Assembly (NCBI GenBank): GCA_022925895.1
Contig: JAKSYS010000728.1
Coordinates: 1-29,787, forward strand
Direction: 5' to 3'
Length of the DNA stretch: 29,787 bases
Origin: Fragilaria crotonensis
Lineage: Eukaryota; Bacillariophyta; Fragilariophyceae; Fragilariales; Fragilariaceae
Below are positions 21,553-29,757 of this stretch, piece after piece; position 1 is the first letter of the stretch; each line of letters opens with the position of its first letter. The notes under the pieces were generated by a model. That model had not been told where the DNA came from and made no database searches. It saw only the letters and a program-made list of their open reading frames with translations. A program made the translations under genes and the position numbers.

Positions 21553-23346
21553 ATGACATCATTCACAGAAAGAAGGCAATACTCTAGACCAGCGAGGATT
21601 GGGGTCCTCGTCGTGCCAATGAAGTTGCAAGGTGATAGTGCTGGATCCATTGTACTCAAACTCTGCCGTTTGGTTCTATTTGCTGCGGTGATGATATGCT
21701 CTATTGCTGTTTTCAGATACGAGTCCATCACCCTTCAAGTGCATACTACCGTTCTTAAGGTCTCGAATGCTACCTATCCACGCAGATACAACAGCCTTAG
21801 AGTTGAGCACATTTTGGCTGATCAGCACGGCAAAGATGTATCAGGTCACGACGTTGAATCAGCCTCGACAAAATCTTACAATGGAATTGCAATCGCTGGG
21901 AAGCAAATACAGTCCGACGAAACTGAAAGGTCGCCTGTTGAAGTAACTAAGGGAAGTGCAGCTGATGTTAAGAAGACACAGCTGAATGATACCATGCCTT
22001 TCGAGGAAGCTATTCACGAAGTTGAATCAGCCTTGACGGCATCTAACGATGAAAATGAAATTGCTGGAAAGCAGAAAGACACAAACCACAGCGAAAGGTC
22101 TCCTATCGAAGCAACAAAGGCAAGTGCAGTTGATGCTGAGAGGACGCAGCTGAACATTGCCAAGGTTCCCGAGGATGCCATTCCTGAAGTTGAATCAGCC
22201 TCGACGGCATCTTACAATGGAAGTGAAATCGCTGTGGAGCGGATACAGACCGACGCAATCGAAAGGTTTCCTATCGCAATGGTAAACGAAAGTGCAGTTC
22301 CTGCCGATAGAATGCACCTCGATGACACTCGTGCTGAGGTGACCGCTAAACCAGAAACGACTCGCTTCGTTCTTTTCCTGTGTGATCTATCGTTTTTCAA
22401 TGGAGCTGTTGCACTGTTGGCATCGCTTGCAGAATCCAGGAGATCGACATCGCTTCCACCTCTGGTAATGATAATGGAAGATGTTCCTATCAAGCCTTAT
22501 GCACAAGAAATACTCGCGGCCCTCGGAGCTCAAGTCAAGATGGTGGATCAACCTCAGGAATTGGCAGATGCCATTCGATTGCGAGGCTCGAAGGTAAAGA
22601 AACGTTGGAGAGGCGTTTTCTCGAAAATGCATCTGTTTCGTCGAGACGTCGTGGATTCCGATATAGTTTTTTACATTGATGTGGACGCCGTGGCGCGCGG
22701 GAACGTCATTGACTGCATGGACGATATCCTTCAATTCTTCCGATCCAAACCCGAACTTGACATACTGGCAGCTGGGAAACGCCAATATTTCAACAACGGA
22801 GTCATGCTGGCTAGACCGAGGGACTCGACTTTCTCGTACCTCGTTGAGATGCTTCGAAATGGCACTTGTGTGGGTAATTGCACGGACAGCGATTATACGA
22901 CGATGATGAAACGACGAATAGACACTGATCAAGATATATTCATTGAATACACCCAACGCTTTCCAAACCGTTTTGAACCAATCGACAAGGACTCTCCCCT
23001 GAATGTACGACCGATGCACCACCGGAATGATATCCATGCAAATTGCTCTGTGGTCCACTATGCAGGCGATCCCAAGCCATGGAAGGCGTGGTTTGCAATC
23101 CCAATTCTCAGTATACCCGTTGATAACTCTATCCTGCCGATGCTACCAGAACATTTCCCGGCACCTCTCTTGGCCCTTATGGAGCGGAAAATCAAGGAAG
23201 GGACGCCTTGGACTACTCCTGTTTGGTCGCTAGAGTTGTGGCGTGATTGTTGGAATCAAGCGGTGACTCGGTTGCAGGGCCAATTAGAGATTTCGTCGTC
23301 ACCACTCGATTTGTTAACTTACGCATCAAGATCCTCAACTGGATAG
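21553..23346 (+). CDS. GT8 (glycogenin-like) glycosyltransferase, gene 2, three stem repeats
   Basis: 597 codons from the upstream ATG, ending in TAG. The ATG that aligns with the starts of genes 1 and 3 is the in-frame one at 21619 (Met23), so either start is possible. Hydrophobic anchor at about 36-54, then a lumenal stem made of three 56-residue repeats (99-154, 155-210, 211-263), then the GT8 domain (about 270-575). Motifs: D376-V-D378, F413-NNGVM, TDQD near 458-461, and HYAGDPKPW from 502. All key residues are present, so it is likely active. It probably acts in the Golgi; substrate unknown. The 3' neighbour is SPX-MFS copy C on the opposite strand, 137 bases away. The part 22219-22523 is identical to gene 3. 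Confidence 0.88.
   Translation: MTSFTERRQYSRPARIGVLVVPMKLQGDSAGSIVLKLCRLVLFAAVMICSIAVFRYESITLQVHTTVLKVSNATYPRRYNSLRVEHILADQHGKDVSGHDVESASTKSYNGIAIAGKQIQSDETERSPVEVTKGSAADVKKTQLNDTMPFEEAIHEVESALTASNDENEIAGKQKDTNHSERSPIEATKASAVDAERTQLNIAKVPEDAIPEVESASTASYNGSEIAVERIQTDAIERFPIAMVNESAVPADRMHLDDTRAEVTAKPETTRFVLFLCDLSFFNGAVALLASLAESRRSTSLPPLVMIMEDVPIKPYAQEILAALGAQVKMVDQPQELADAIRLRGSKVKKRWRGVFSKMHLFRRDVVDSDIVFYIDVDAVARGNVIDCMDDILQFFRSKPELDILAAGKRQYFNNGVMLARPRDSTFSYLVEMLRNGTCVGNCTDSDYTTMMKRRIDTDQDIFIEYTQRFPNRFEPIDKDSPLNVRPMHHRNDIHANCSVVHYAGDPKPWKAWFAIPILSIPVDNSILPMLPEHFPAPLLALMERKIKEGTPWTTPVWSLELWRDCWNQAVTRLQGQLEISSSPLDLLTYASRSSTG
21847..22341 (+). repeat. Three tandem 168-bp stem repeats in GT8 gene 2
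   Basis: Units begin at 21847, 22015 and 22183, exactly 168 bases (56 codons) apart, each opening with a (D/E)VESA-(S/L)T-x-S motif and carrying a conserved ER(S/F)P near the middle. The third unit is slightly shortened and runs into the catalytic domain. Confidence 0.88.
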
Positions 23347-23483
23347 GGAAAAGTGCTTCATAGAAGATTATAATTTTTGCACCAAAGGTCTCACCTTGTA
23401 GTTGAAAGCCAAGTTGCTTGTCATTAGCATTTGAATCCTTACTCCCAGGAGCACACTCCATCCTTAGTCGTATCTACAGCTGA
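23347..23483. other. Shared 3' region between convergent GT8 gene 2 and SPX-MFS copy C
   Basis: Aligns with 27347-27467 through shared strings such as AAGATTAT, GGTCTCACCT and CTGA-GTTACACCCCCA, so it is the homologous intergenic segment of the cassette. It must carry the 3' UTR and polyadenylation signals of both genes. Confidence 0.6.
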
Positions 23484-24057
23484 CGTTACACCCCCACGAT
23501 GTTGTAGTTTCGTCGAACCAGGAAAACGCTGATAATCACAAACAAAATGCCAGGAGCAACCAATGGCAAGTTGCCAACGCTGTTTGCACGTCTCATTAGC
23601 ATGGTCCACTAAATCAGTTACATCCACCAACACGAGCACGCCAAGACGACATACCGAACAACCATATTTCCATAAAGCGATCATCGAAGAACTGAGGTAT
23701 CCCGCCAATCGTTATGGATATAGGATATAGGCATAACAAAGGCCATTGACTACATGACTGCTGCAATTGACCCTACAATCGAATCGAGGCGATGCATTTC
23801 ACAAAAGCGATGCTTATGCGCAACAATGCCAATGCCGCTTTCAAGCAAAATGAGTGCATGACTAGGGCACTTCTTTATTGCTTATTGCTTAAGCCTGCTT
23901 CAAATGTTCTGTGTCAGGAGATTCGTCGTCGACATCCCCGGCATCCTCCTTCCAAAGCGTTTCAAAGTCCTCTTCTCTTCGTCCCAACTGCTCCAAGCCT
24001 CCTGGAGGGAAGAATCGAGGATCCGTCGGAACTGGCAGCACGGCTGAGCTGCTGCGA
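23484..24057 (-). pseudogene. SPX-MFS copy C, reduced by internal deletions
   Basis: Pieces align in order with copy D. 23484-23570 matches the C-terminus. 23590-23890 matches the stretch around VLVDVTDLVDH back to the acidic loop. 23890-24000 matches the loop (RREEDFETLWKED). Then there is a jump to about 29070 of copy D (SPX linker; GGAGGGA-GAATCGAGGAT). About 240 bp and about 800 bp are missing relative to copy D, the latter covering the first MFS half, and frames are broken. The SPX domain start is absent. It is clearly non-functional. Confidence 0.82.
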
Positions 24058-24248
24058 ATGATAGGGTGCTCCTTCATGTTCGGTCCATTCTCCAGGGTAT
24101 GAACGTCTGAATCAATGATTTGGTACAGTACGCCCGGTATAGGAATCAACTTTGTAGTACTGGAGTACGAGTAATCATTGGGACTCTGTACAGTGTACAG
24201 TGCACCTGGAAAGGTTTGCTACTGTACTTCGGCGTGCACTGTGATTAT

Positions 24249-24367
24249 ACAAAATTCGCAGCGCGTTTTGTTGCAAGTTTTGTGTGACAAGTGACAAGCC
24301 TACTGAAGTCAGCAAAACTGTTTTCACAAAATTTGCAGCATGTTTTGTTGCAAGTTTTGTGTGACAA
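24249..24367. repeat. Two 42-bp direct repeats
   Basis: Units at 24249-24290 and 24326-24367, 77 bases apart, ending in the shared TTTTGTTGCAAGTTTTGTGT block. They differ at only three positions, and all three are transitions at CpG sites of the first copy, as expected from decay of methylated cytosine. Confidence 0.75.
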
Positions 24368-24625
24368 CCCTCCTTATTTACAGTCAACAGAAAAATGTAA
24401 TTTTATATTCAATATTCCTACATGAGGAGCAATCATAACAGAATAGATATATGAGTAAAAGTGGAATGGTCATTTTACGAGACTAGTCCATTCTGCACCT
24501 TCACACCACCATGTCAGATCCACCATCAGGCGTGGCTTCTTTGCCAACAATATCAGCAATGAAGAAGAAGAGTCGAAACCGTGGAACAAACGTGAGCAAG
24601 AAGCTTATGATATTCAACTGCTGTC

Positions 24626-24958
24626 TTTCAAATAAAGGCCACAACATAAATCTGAGGAGACAGAAAGTTTTGTGTGAATTGCCCGGTCTCGAATCAATGT
24701 CTTTCATCTCAATCCGATCGAGATTGAGTGAGATACGACCATCATGGATGTCAAGAAATTGAGCCCAGACTCGGACCACACCGAGCAAATACAAATATCA
24801 CTCGGACTTTTCAAATAAAGGCCGCAACATAAATCTGAGGAGTCAGAAAGTTTCACGCGGATCACCCGGTCTCGAATCAATGTCTTTCATCTCAATCTGA
24901 TCGAGATTGAGTGAGATGCAACCGGCGAGGACGTCAAGAAATCGAGTCGGGATTCGAA
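24626..24958. repeat. Two ~150-bp direct repeats, each with a hairpin
   Basis: Units at 24626-24775 and 24809-24958 align without gaps at an offset of 183. Each contains TTTCAAATAAAGGCC, CCCGGTCTCGAATCAATGTC and an inverted repeat CTCAATC...GATTGAG. This may be part of a mobile element or solo terminal repeat, but none is recognised. Confidence 0.75.
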
Positions 24959-25205
24959 TGAGACACGGTCCGTCGTCTACTGGTCTGGTGTCCTCGCTCG
25001 TCATTTCTACTGTTGTCTCTCCTCGTAAACAAGACTCGCGCTGCTAGTAGAGATACACATCCTGCCTTGCTTCAGAAGCTGCAGAAGGAGGAAGGTAACA
25101 AGAGAGCATGCATCTTTCGTGCTCCTATAAGTGCAGATTTGAGTATGTAATAAGTGTGCCTGGTAAGAGATCCGTCAAATGAGAGCGACGTTGAAATAAT
25201 TCGAT

Positions 25206-25345
25206 TTCAAAACTTCAATATTTTGTTTTGCCGTGCACATAAAATAAGGGCGAAGGTCGAATGACGTTTCGAACACTCATAACCCCATAGACAATAGGTT
25301 ATGAGTTATGAATGTTCGAAACTTCAAAACTTCAATGTTTTGTTT
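25206..25345. repeat. Long imperfect palindrome flanked by 23-bp direct repeats
   Basis: Arms at 25266-25283 and 25305-25322 are 18 bases each with one mismatch (GTTTCGAACA-x-TCATAAC and its complement) around a 21-base loop. Direct repeats of 23 bases with one mismatch (TTCAAAACTTCAAT-x-TTTTGTTT) lie at 25206-25228 and 25323-25345. It could be a miniature transposon relic or a structured RNA region. Confidence 0.7.
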
Positions 25346-25723
25346 CCTTGCAACAACGGCCTAAATTTCGCGCCTGAATTAACTAATTAAGCCGACAGAA
25401 GGGCGCCGGCCGGATCGACCGAATTAAATATTCGTGTAATTATATGAATAAAACAAAGTTTAATTACAGCCGATTCCTTGGTCTGCTCAACAATAACGGT
25501 AATTCTGGTTGTACTCGGAGTCTCGCCGAGTAACACGAAAGGGAATGACGGAGTTTGAGCATGTTTCAGAAACAAGAATCCTCTATTCGCACCAATGTGT
25601 TGGCACCTTTCTTGGTATGTGACTGTAGCCTGTAACCATTTCATGTCCGATTATTCATGGTGTCATTCGCAGAACGAAGACCAACGCTAGCGACCAGCAA
25701 GGCTTTGCCACAACGTAGTTCGG

Positions 25724-27346
25724 ATGAAGTTCCAACATGATTATCAGAACGTTAGCAAATACTCCACACCAGCAAGGCGCGGCCAAGTCGTGGTTACGAT
25801 GAAGGTCGAAGGTGATAGTACTGGGCCAGTTTTACTCAAACTCTGTCGATTGGCTTTGCTTGCTGGGTTGCTGATTTGGTCCATGGCTATTCTCAGATAC
25901 GAGTCCATCACCATTCAAGTTCATGCTACCGTTCTAAAAGTCACGGACGATACCGATTCACCCAAAAGCAGTAGCCTCAGGTCTGAGCAGCCTTTAGGTG
26001 ATCAGCATGGAAGAGATGGATCAATTAGCGAAGTTGCATCAGCCTTGACGGCATCTAACGATGAAATTGAAATTGCTGGAAAGCAGATAGACTCCGACAG
26101 CAGCGAAAGGCCTCCTATCGAAGTAACAAAGGCACGTGCAGTTGATGCTGAGAGGACGCAGCTGAATAATGCCAAGGCTCACGATGTTCTGATTCCCGAA
26201 GTTGAATCAGCCTCGACGGCATCTTACAACGGAAGTGAAATCGCTGTGGAGCGGATACAGACCGACGCAATCGAAAGGTTTCCTATCGCAATGGTAAACG
26301 AAAGTGCAGTTCCTGCCGATAGAATGCACCTCGATGACACTCGTGCTGAGGTGACCGCTAAACCAGAAACGACTCGCTTCGTTCTTTTCCTGTGTGATCT
26401 ATCGTTTTTCAATGGAGCTGTTGCACTGTTGGCATCGCTTGCAGAATCCAGGAGATCGACATCGCTTCCACCTCTGGTAATGATAATGGAAGATGTTCCT
26501 ATCAAGCCTTATGCACAAGAAATACTCGCGGCCCTTGGAGCTCAAGTCAAGATGGTGGACCAACCTCAGGAATTGGCAGATGCCATTCAATTGCGAGGCT
26601 CGAAGGTAAAGAAACGTTGGAGAGGCGTTTTCTCGAAAATGCATCTGTTTCGTCGAGACATTGTGGATTGCGACGTAGTCTTTTATATTGATGTGGACGC
26701 CGTGGTGCGCGGGAATGTCATCGACTGCATGGATGATATCCTGCAATCCTTCCGATCCAAACCCGAACTCGACATATTGGCCGTGGGCAAACGCCAATAT
26801 TTCAACAACGGAGTCATGCTGGCTAGACCGAGGGACTCGACTTTCTCGTACCTCGTTGAGATGCTTCGAAATGGGACTTGTGTCGGTAATTGCACGGACA
26901 GCGACTATACGACGATGATGAGACGACGCATAGACACTGATCAAGATGTATTCATCGAATACACCCAACGTTTTCCCAACCGTTTTGAACCAATCGACAA
27001 GGCCTCTCCCCTGAATGTACGACCGATGCACCGTCGGTTTGATGTCCATGCAAACTGCTCTGTGATTCACTATGTTGGTGAGCCCAAGCCATGGGTGGCG
27101 TGGTTTGCACTCCCAAATATCAGTACACCAGTTGATGGCACCAGCCTGCCGATGCTACGAGAACATTTCCCGGAATCTCTCAAGGCCCTAATAGAGCGTC
27201 AAAAGGAAAAAGGGACGCCTTGGACTACTCCAGTTTGGTCGCTAGAGGTGTGGCGTGATTATTGGAATCAAGCGGTGACAGGGTTGCCTGGCCGCTCAGT
27301 GACTTCATCTCTACCACTCGATGTGGTAGTAAAAAGTGCGCGATAG
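25724..27346 (+). CDS. GT8 (glycogenin-like) glycosyltransferase, gene 3, two stem repeats
   Basis: 540 codons, ending in TAG. The ATG aligned with the starts of genes 1 and 2 is the in-frame one at 25799 (Met26). The 25 residues before it come from a segment with its own ATGAAGTTCC string, so the true start could be either. Anchor at about 38-58, stem of two 56-residue repeats (102-157 and 158-210), GT8 domain about 216-520. Motifs: D323-V-D325, F360-NNGVM, TDQD near 405-408, HYVGEPKPW from 449. All catalytic features are intact. It faces intact SPX-MFS copy D with 121 bases between the stops, the best-preserved cassette of the window. Golgi location and glycosyl transfer are inferred from the family; the sugar is unknown. 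Confidence 0.88.
   Translation: MKFQHDYQNVSKYSTPARRGQVVVTMKVEGDSTGPVLLKLCRLALLAGLLIWSMAILRYESITIQVHATVLKVTDDTDSPKSSSLRSEQPLGDQHGRDGSISEVASALTASNDEIEIAGKQIDSDSSERPPIEVTKARAVDAERTQLNNAKAHDVLIPEVESASTASYNGSEIAVERIQTDAIERFPIAMVNESAVPADRMHLDDTRAEVTAKPETTRFVLFLCDLSFFNGAVALLASLAESRRSTSLPPLVMIMEDVPIKPYAQEILAALGAQVKMVDQPQELADAIQLRGSKVKKRWRGVFSKMHLFRRDIVDCDVVFYIDVDAVVRGNVIDCMDDILQSFRSKPELDILAVGKRQYFNNGVMLARPRDSTFSYLVEMLRNGTCVGNCTDSDYTTMMRRRIDTDQDVFIEYTQRFPNRFEPIDKASPLNVRPMHRRFDVHANCSVIHYVGEPKPWVAWFALPNISTPVDGTSLPMLREHFPESLKALIERQKEKGTPWTTPVWSLEVWRDYWNQAVTGLPGRSVTSSLPLDVVVKSAR
26027..26353 (+). repeat. Two tandem 168-bp stem repeats in GT8 gene 3
   Basis: Units begin at 26027 and 26195. The second is almost identical to the third unit of gene 2, and the first resembles the second unit of gene 2. 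Copy number therefore differs by one unit between the two genes. Confidence 0.85.
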
Positions 27347-27467
27347 AAGATTATTGTTCATGGACTGGAGGTCTCACCTCCTATTTGAAAGTCATTTTGC
27401 TAATAATTAGCATTGAGTGTTTACTTTCGGAAGCATACTCCATTCCAAGTCGCACCTATAGCTGATG
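27347..27467. other. Shared 3' region between convergent GT8 gene 3 and SPX-MFS copy D
   Basis: 121 bases separating two opposed stops, homologous to 23347-23483. The two transcripts' 3' UTRs probably overlap. No clear polyadenylation hexamer was assigned. Confidence 0.6.
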
Positions 27468-29717
27468 TTACACCCCCAAGATGCTGTAATTTCGTCGAAC
27501 CAGGAAAAAGCTGATTGTCATGAACACAATACCAGGAATAACAACCAAGTTCAGCAGGTTTCGAATACTGATGAGGCCCATGGCAGTGATCAGCAAATCC
27601 CCGGTCGCTCGACCACTGGTACCCACAAGGGTCGCCAACAATCCAGAGTTAAGCGTACCGGCTGCTAGAGCAGAAGGTACCACTTTACTCATCAAGGATG
27701 CAACAAATGATTCGCTGGCTTCGAGACCACTGAACGCAATCAAACTTCCAGCAATGTAGCGAACAGGTCCGACTGAGAGCGGTTGATCAGCATTGTATGT
27801 ATCATTAGTATGGTCCACCAAATCAGTGACATCGACCAACACAAGCATGCCAACTAATGACATGCCGAGCAACCACATTGCCATGAAGCGATCTTCGAAG
27901 AACTGCGATATCCAGCCAATCGTTATGGAGATAGGTATAACAATCAGGCCATTGACCAGATGCAGTGTGCCGACGTTGGTAATTGTCCACAAATATCGAT
28001 TTTTGGCGACTGCTGATGTTGACCCTACAATCGACTCGAGGGCAATGCGCTTCATGAAAGTAATGCTCATGCACAACAATGCTGCTTTCGTCATGTGTTT
28101 CAAGCAAAACGAAGGCTTGATCATGGGCAATTCTTCCTTGCTTTTCCCCGCTTCATTCAGATGCTCTGTGTCAAGAGATTCGTCGTCTTCATCCTCGTTG
28201 ACATCCTCCTTCCAAAGCGTTTCAAAGTCCTCTTCTCTTCGTCGCAGCTCCTCTAAGCCTGATCGGTTCGGTTCTCGAAAGGTCACAATCACGAGGAGTG
28301 TGTAGATTGACCACGCAAAAGACATAAAATACCCCGGTCCTGTCATTCCATTGAAATACTGTTTCCCCAATATCGGCAGAGTAAATTCAAAATTCAAAAG
28401 ATCCAAAACAATGGCCATCCCAGGCCCCAACGCTGCTCCGAGTCCAGTCATCAAGGCGAATGCCGCGCAAGATATGGTTCGCAACGCAAACGGCGTGGCG
28501 TCCGCAACGTAGCGTCGATGAATAACGCGAGGAGCACCCAAGCCGCAAATGGCACGTCCGATTAAACACATGTGGATGCTCGAATATGAGTATGCGTTAG
28601 AATATATGAAATTCCCAATCATCATGAGAGCCCCTGCAAACATGATGGGTTGTTTGTAGGACGTGTTTGTCCAGAATGAGTACCCAATTGTGCTAAAAAG
28701 AGCAAACCAAGCGGACGCTCCAATCATTATCCCCGACAGCGCGTCCGATGTTCCGAGGGCGTTGGCATAGTATGCACTTGAAGGCTGGATTATGTAATTG
28801 TTCATTATGAACAAAAGGCATGACATCAAATTCAAGACGAGTGGCCAGACATTTGATGGATCCAACTGGCTCGGCTTAGATGCCAAAATCTTCGTGTCAC
28901 GCCATTTGGCCAACGTTCGCATTTCTTGCTTCAAATGACGTCCTGCTTGAAAACTTGGTTCCAACATCAGCCTCATCTTGGAGCTTCCCTTGATCAAAAA
29001 TTGCCGGCTTGATGAGAGCATACGATCCTTAACAACGTTGTTTCCACCACCTCCACATTCCACAGATTGGAGGGAGGAATCGAGGATCAGTCGGAATTGG
29101 CCGCACTGCTGGGAAAATTGAGTTGCTTCTTCATGCATGTCTCTGGATCTACAATAAAGCGATATAGCAGCCTGCACACGCGTCAGTGGCTTCAACTCGA
29201 AGAGCTTGCGGACCAGCGGAATATCTGATTCGGCCACCAGAGTCGCTTCGACGGTTCTCCGAAAACTATTGTAGCGAGTAATGATTTGGCGTAATGTGCA
29301 AATGTTGGTGACAACGAAATGGAAGGTTTCGAGTGTTTCCGCGGCAACGTCTTGGATTGTCACACCTTGGGCCTCGAGGCCCTTTAGAGCAACTTTCAGT
29401 GTTTCAAATTGTTCGTCAGCGAAGGTTGCGCACTTTAGAAGTTCTTGATTAACAGACACGACGAATTCTTCTCGTTCCGAAGATGCAAGTCTCTGCTGAG
29501 CTACTTCCGGAGAAACCTCGTGAGAATAGTATTCATCCTCTGATATCATGAGGTCTGTGGAATACTCGATCTCGCCCCTGTTTCGCCATGCCCGTCGTCG
29601 TTCCAGGAAGTATCGCATCTTCTGCTTCAAAATAGCATAGTCGATGTAATGCTGAGACCAATCATGTTTATCATCTTTGCGTACTGATCGTTGGAGGTAA
29701 GTCTCAAAGGTTCTCAT
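27468..29717 (-). CDS. SPX-MFS vacuolar-type phosphate transporter, copy D (intact)
   Basis: 749 residues, uninterrupted. Residues 1 to about 170 form an SPX domain: N-terminal MRTFETYLQ, helix WSQHYIDYAILKQKM, and helix 4 around 130-155. A linker follows to about 288. The MFS domain spans about 290-740, with hydrophobic segments near 291-310, 329-347, 357-373, 413-440, 463-480, 541-557, 575-600, 611-630, 653-672 and 721-740. The signature GRAICGLGAPRVIHRRYVAD is at 387-406, and a long acidic loop (about 480-540) lies between the MFS halves. This order matches plant PHT5/VPT and other eukaryotic SPX-MFS carriers that store phosphate in the vacuole, with SPX sensing inositol pyrophosphates. 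The usual Lys-rich helix 4 motif is replaced by 141-TLRQIITRYN, so sensing may differ. The ATG is supported by alignment with copy A. Confidence 0.92.
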   Translation of the reverse strand: MRTFETYLQRSVRKDDKHDWSQHYIDYAILKQKMRYFLERRRAWRNRGEIEYSTDLMISEDEYYSHEVSPEVAQQRLASSEREEFVVSVNQELLKCATFADEQFETLKVALKGLEAQGVTIQDVAAETLETFHFVVTNICTLRQIITRYNSFRRTVEATLVAESDIPLVRKLFELKPLTRVQAAISLYCRSRDMHEEATQFSQQCGQFRLILDSSLQSVECGGGGNNVVKDRMLSSSRQFLIKGSSKMRLMLEPSFQAGRHLKQEMRTLAKWRDTKILASKPSQLDPSNVWPLVLNLMSCLLFIMNNYIIQPSSAYYANALGTSDALSGIMIGASAWFALFSTIGYSFWTNTSYKQPIMFAGALMMIGNFIYSNAYSYSSIHMCLIGRAICGLGAPRVIHRRYVADATPFALRTISCAAFALMTGLGAALGPGMAIVLDLLNFEFTLPILGKQYFNGMTGPGYFMSFAWSIYTLLVIVTFREPNRSGLEELRRREEDFETLWKEDVNEDEDDESLDTEHLNEAGKSKEELPMIKPSFCLKHMTKAALLCMSITFMKRIALESIVGSTSAVAKNRYLWTITNVGTLHLVNGLIVIPISITIGWISQFFEDRFMAMWLLGMSLVGMLVLVDVTDLVDHTNDTYNADQPLSVGPVRYIAGSLIAFSGLEASESFVASLMSKVVPSALAAGTLNSGLLATLVGTSGRATGDLLITAMGLISIRNLLNLVVIPGIVFMTISFFLVRRNYSILGV

Positions 29718-29757
29718 CTCTTGGTAACGAACAAGAGAGAGGTTATCAAGGTATGAT
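29718..29757 (-). promoter_or_regulatory. Conserved 5' flank of SPX-MFS copy D
   Basis: Nearly identical to 4018-4052 upstream of copy A, so the leader was duplicated with the gene and conserved. The window ends 70 bases upstream of the ATG, so the promoter proper is not covered. Confidence 0.45.

Larger units (their letters stand above)
24058..25723. other. Spacer upstream of GT8 gene 3 holding several repeats
   Basis: No gene that I can support. An ATG-initiated 83-codon stretch at 24511-24762 exists but overlaps a repeat and shows no known motif. The spacer contains GTACAGTGTACAG strings near 24187, the 42-bp and 150-bp direct repeats and the hairpin listed separately. A second ATG upstream of gene 3 at 25657 aligns with the upstream ATGs of genes 1 and 2 but reads into a TGA at 25738. 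Confidence 0.5.

Noticed and set aside
22387-23058. 223-codon minus-strand stretches antisense to GT8 gene 2 (and at 26399-27070 in gene 3)
   Set aside because: Same length in both genes only because the GT8 sequences are paralogous. There is no domain, and the sense frames have clear GT8 motifs.
24249-24367. CRISPR-like array
   Set aside because: Only two units, long and imperfect, in eukaryotic-type DNA; not an array.
24511-24762. 83-codon plus-strand ORF as a gene or gag start
   Set aside because: It overlaps the first copy of a direct repeat and has no recognisable motif; too little to call.
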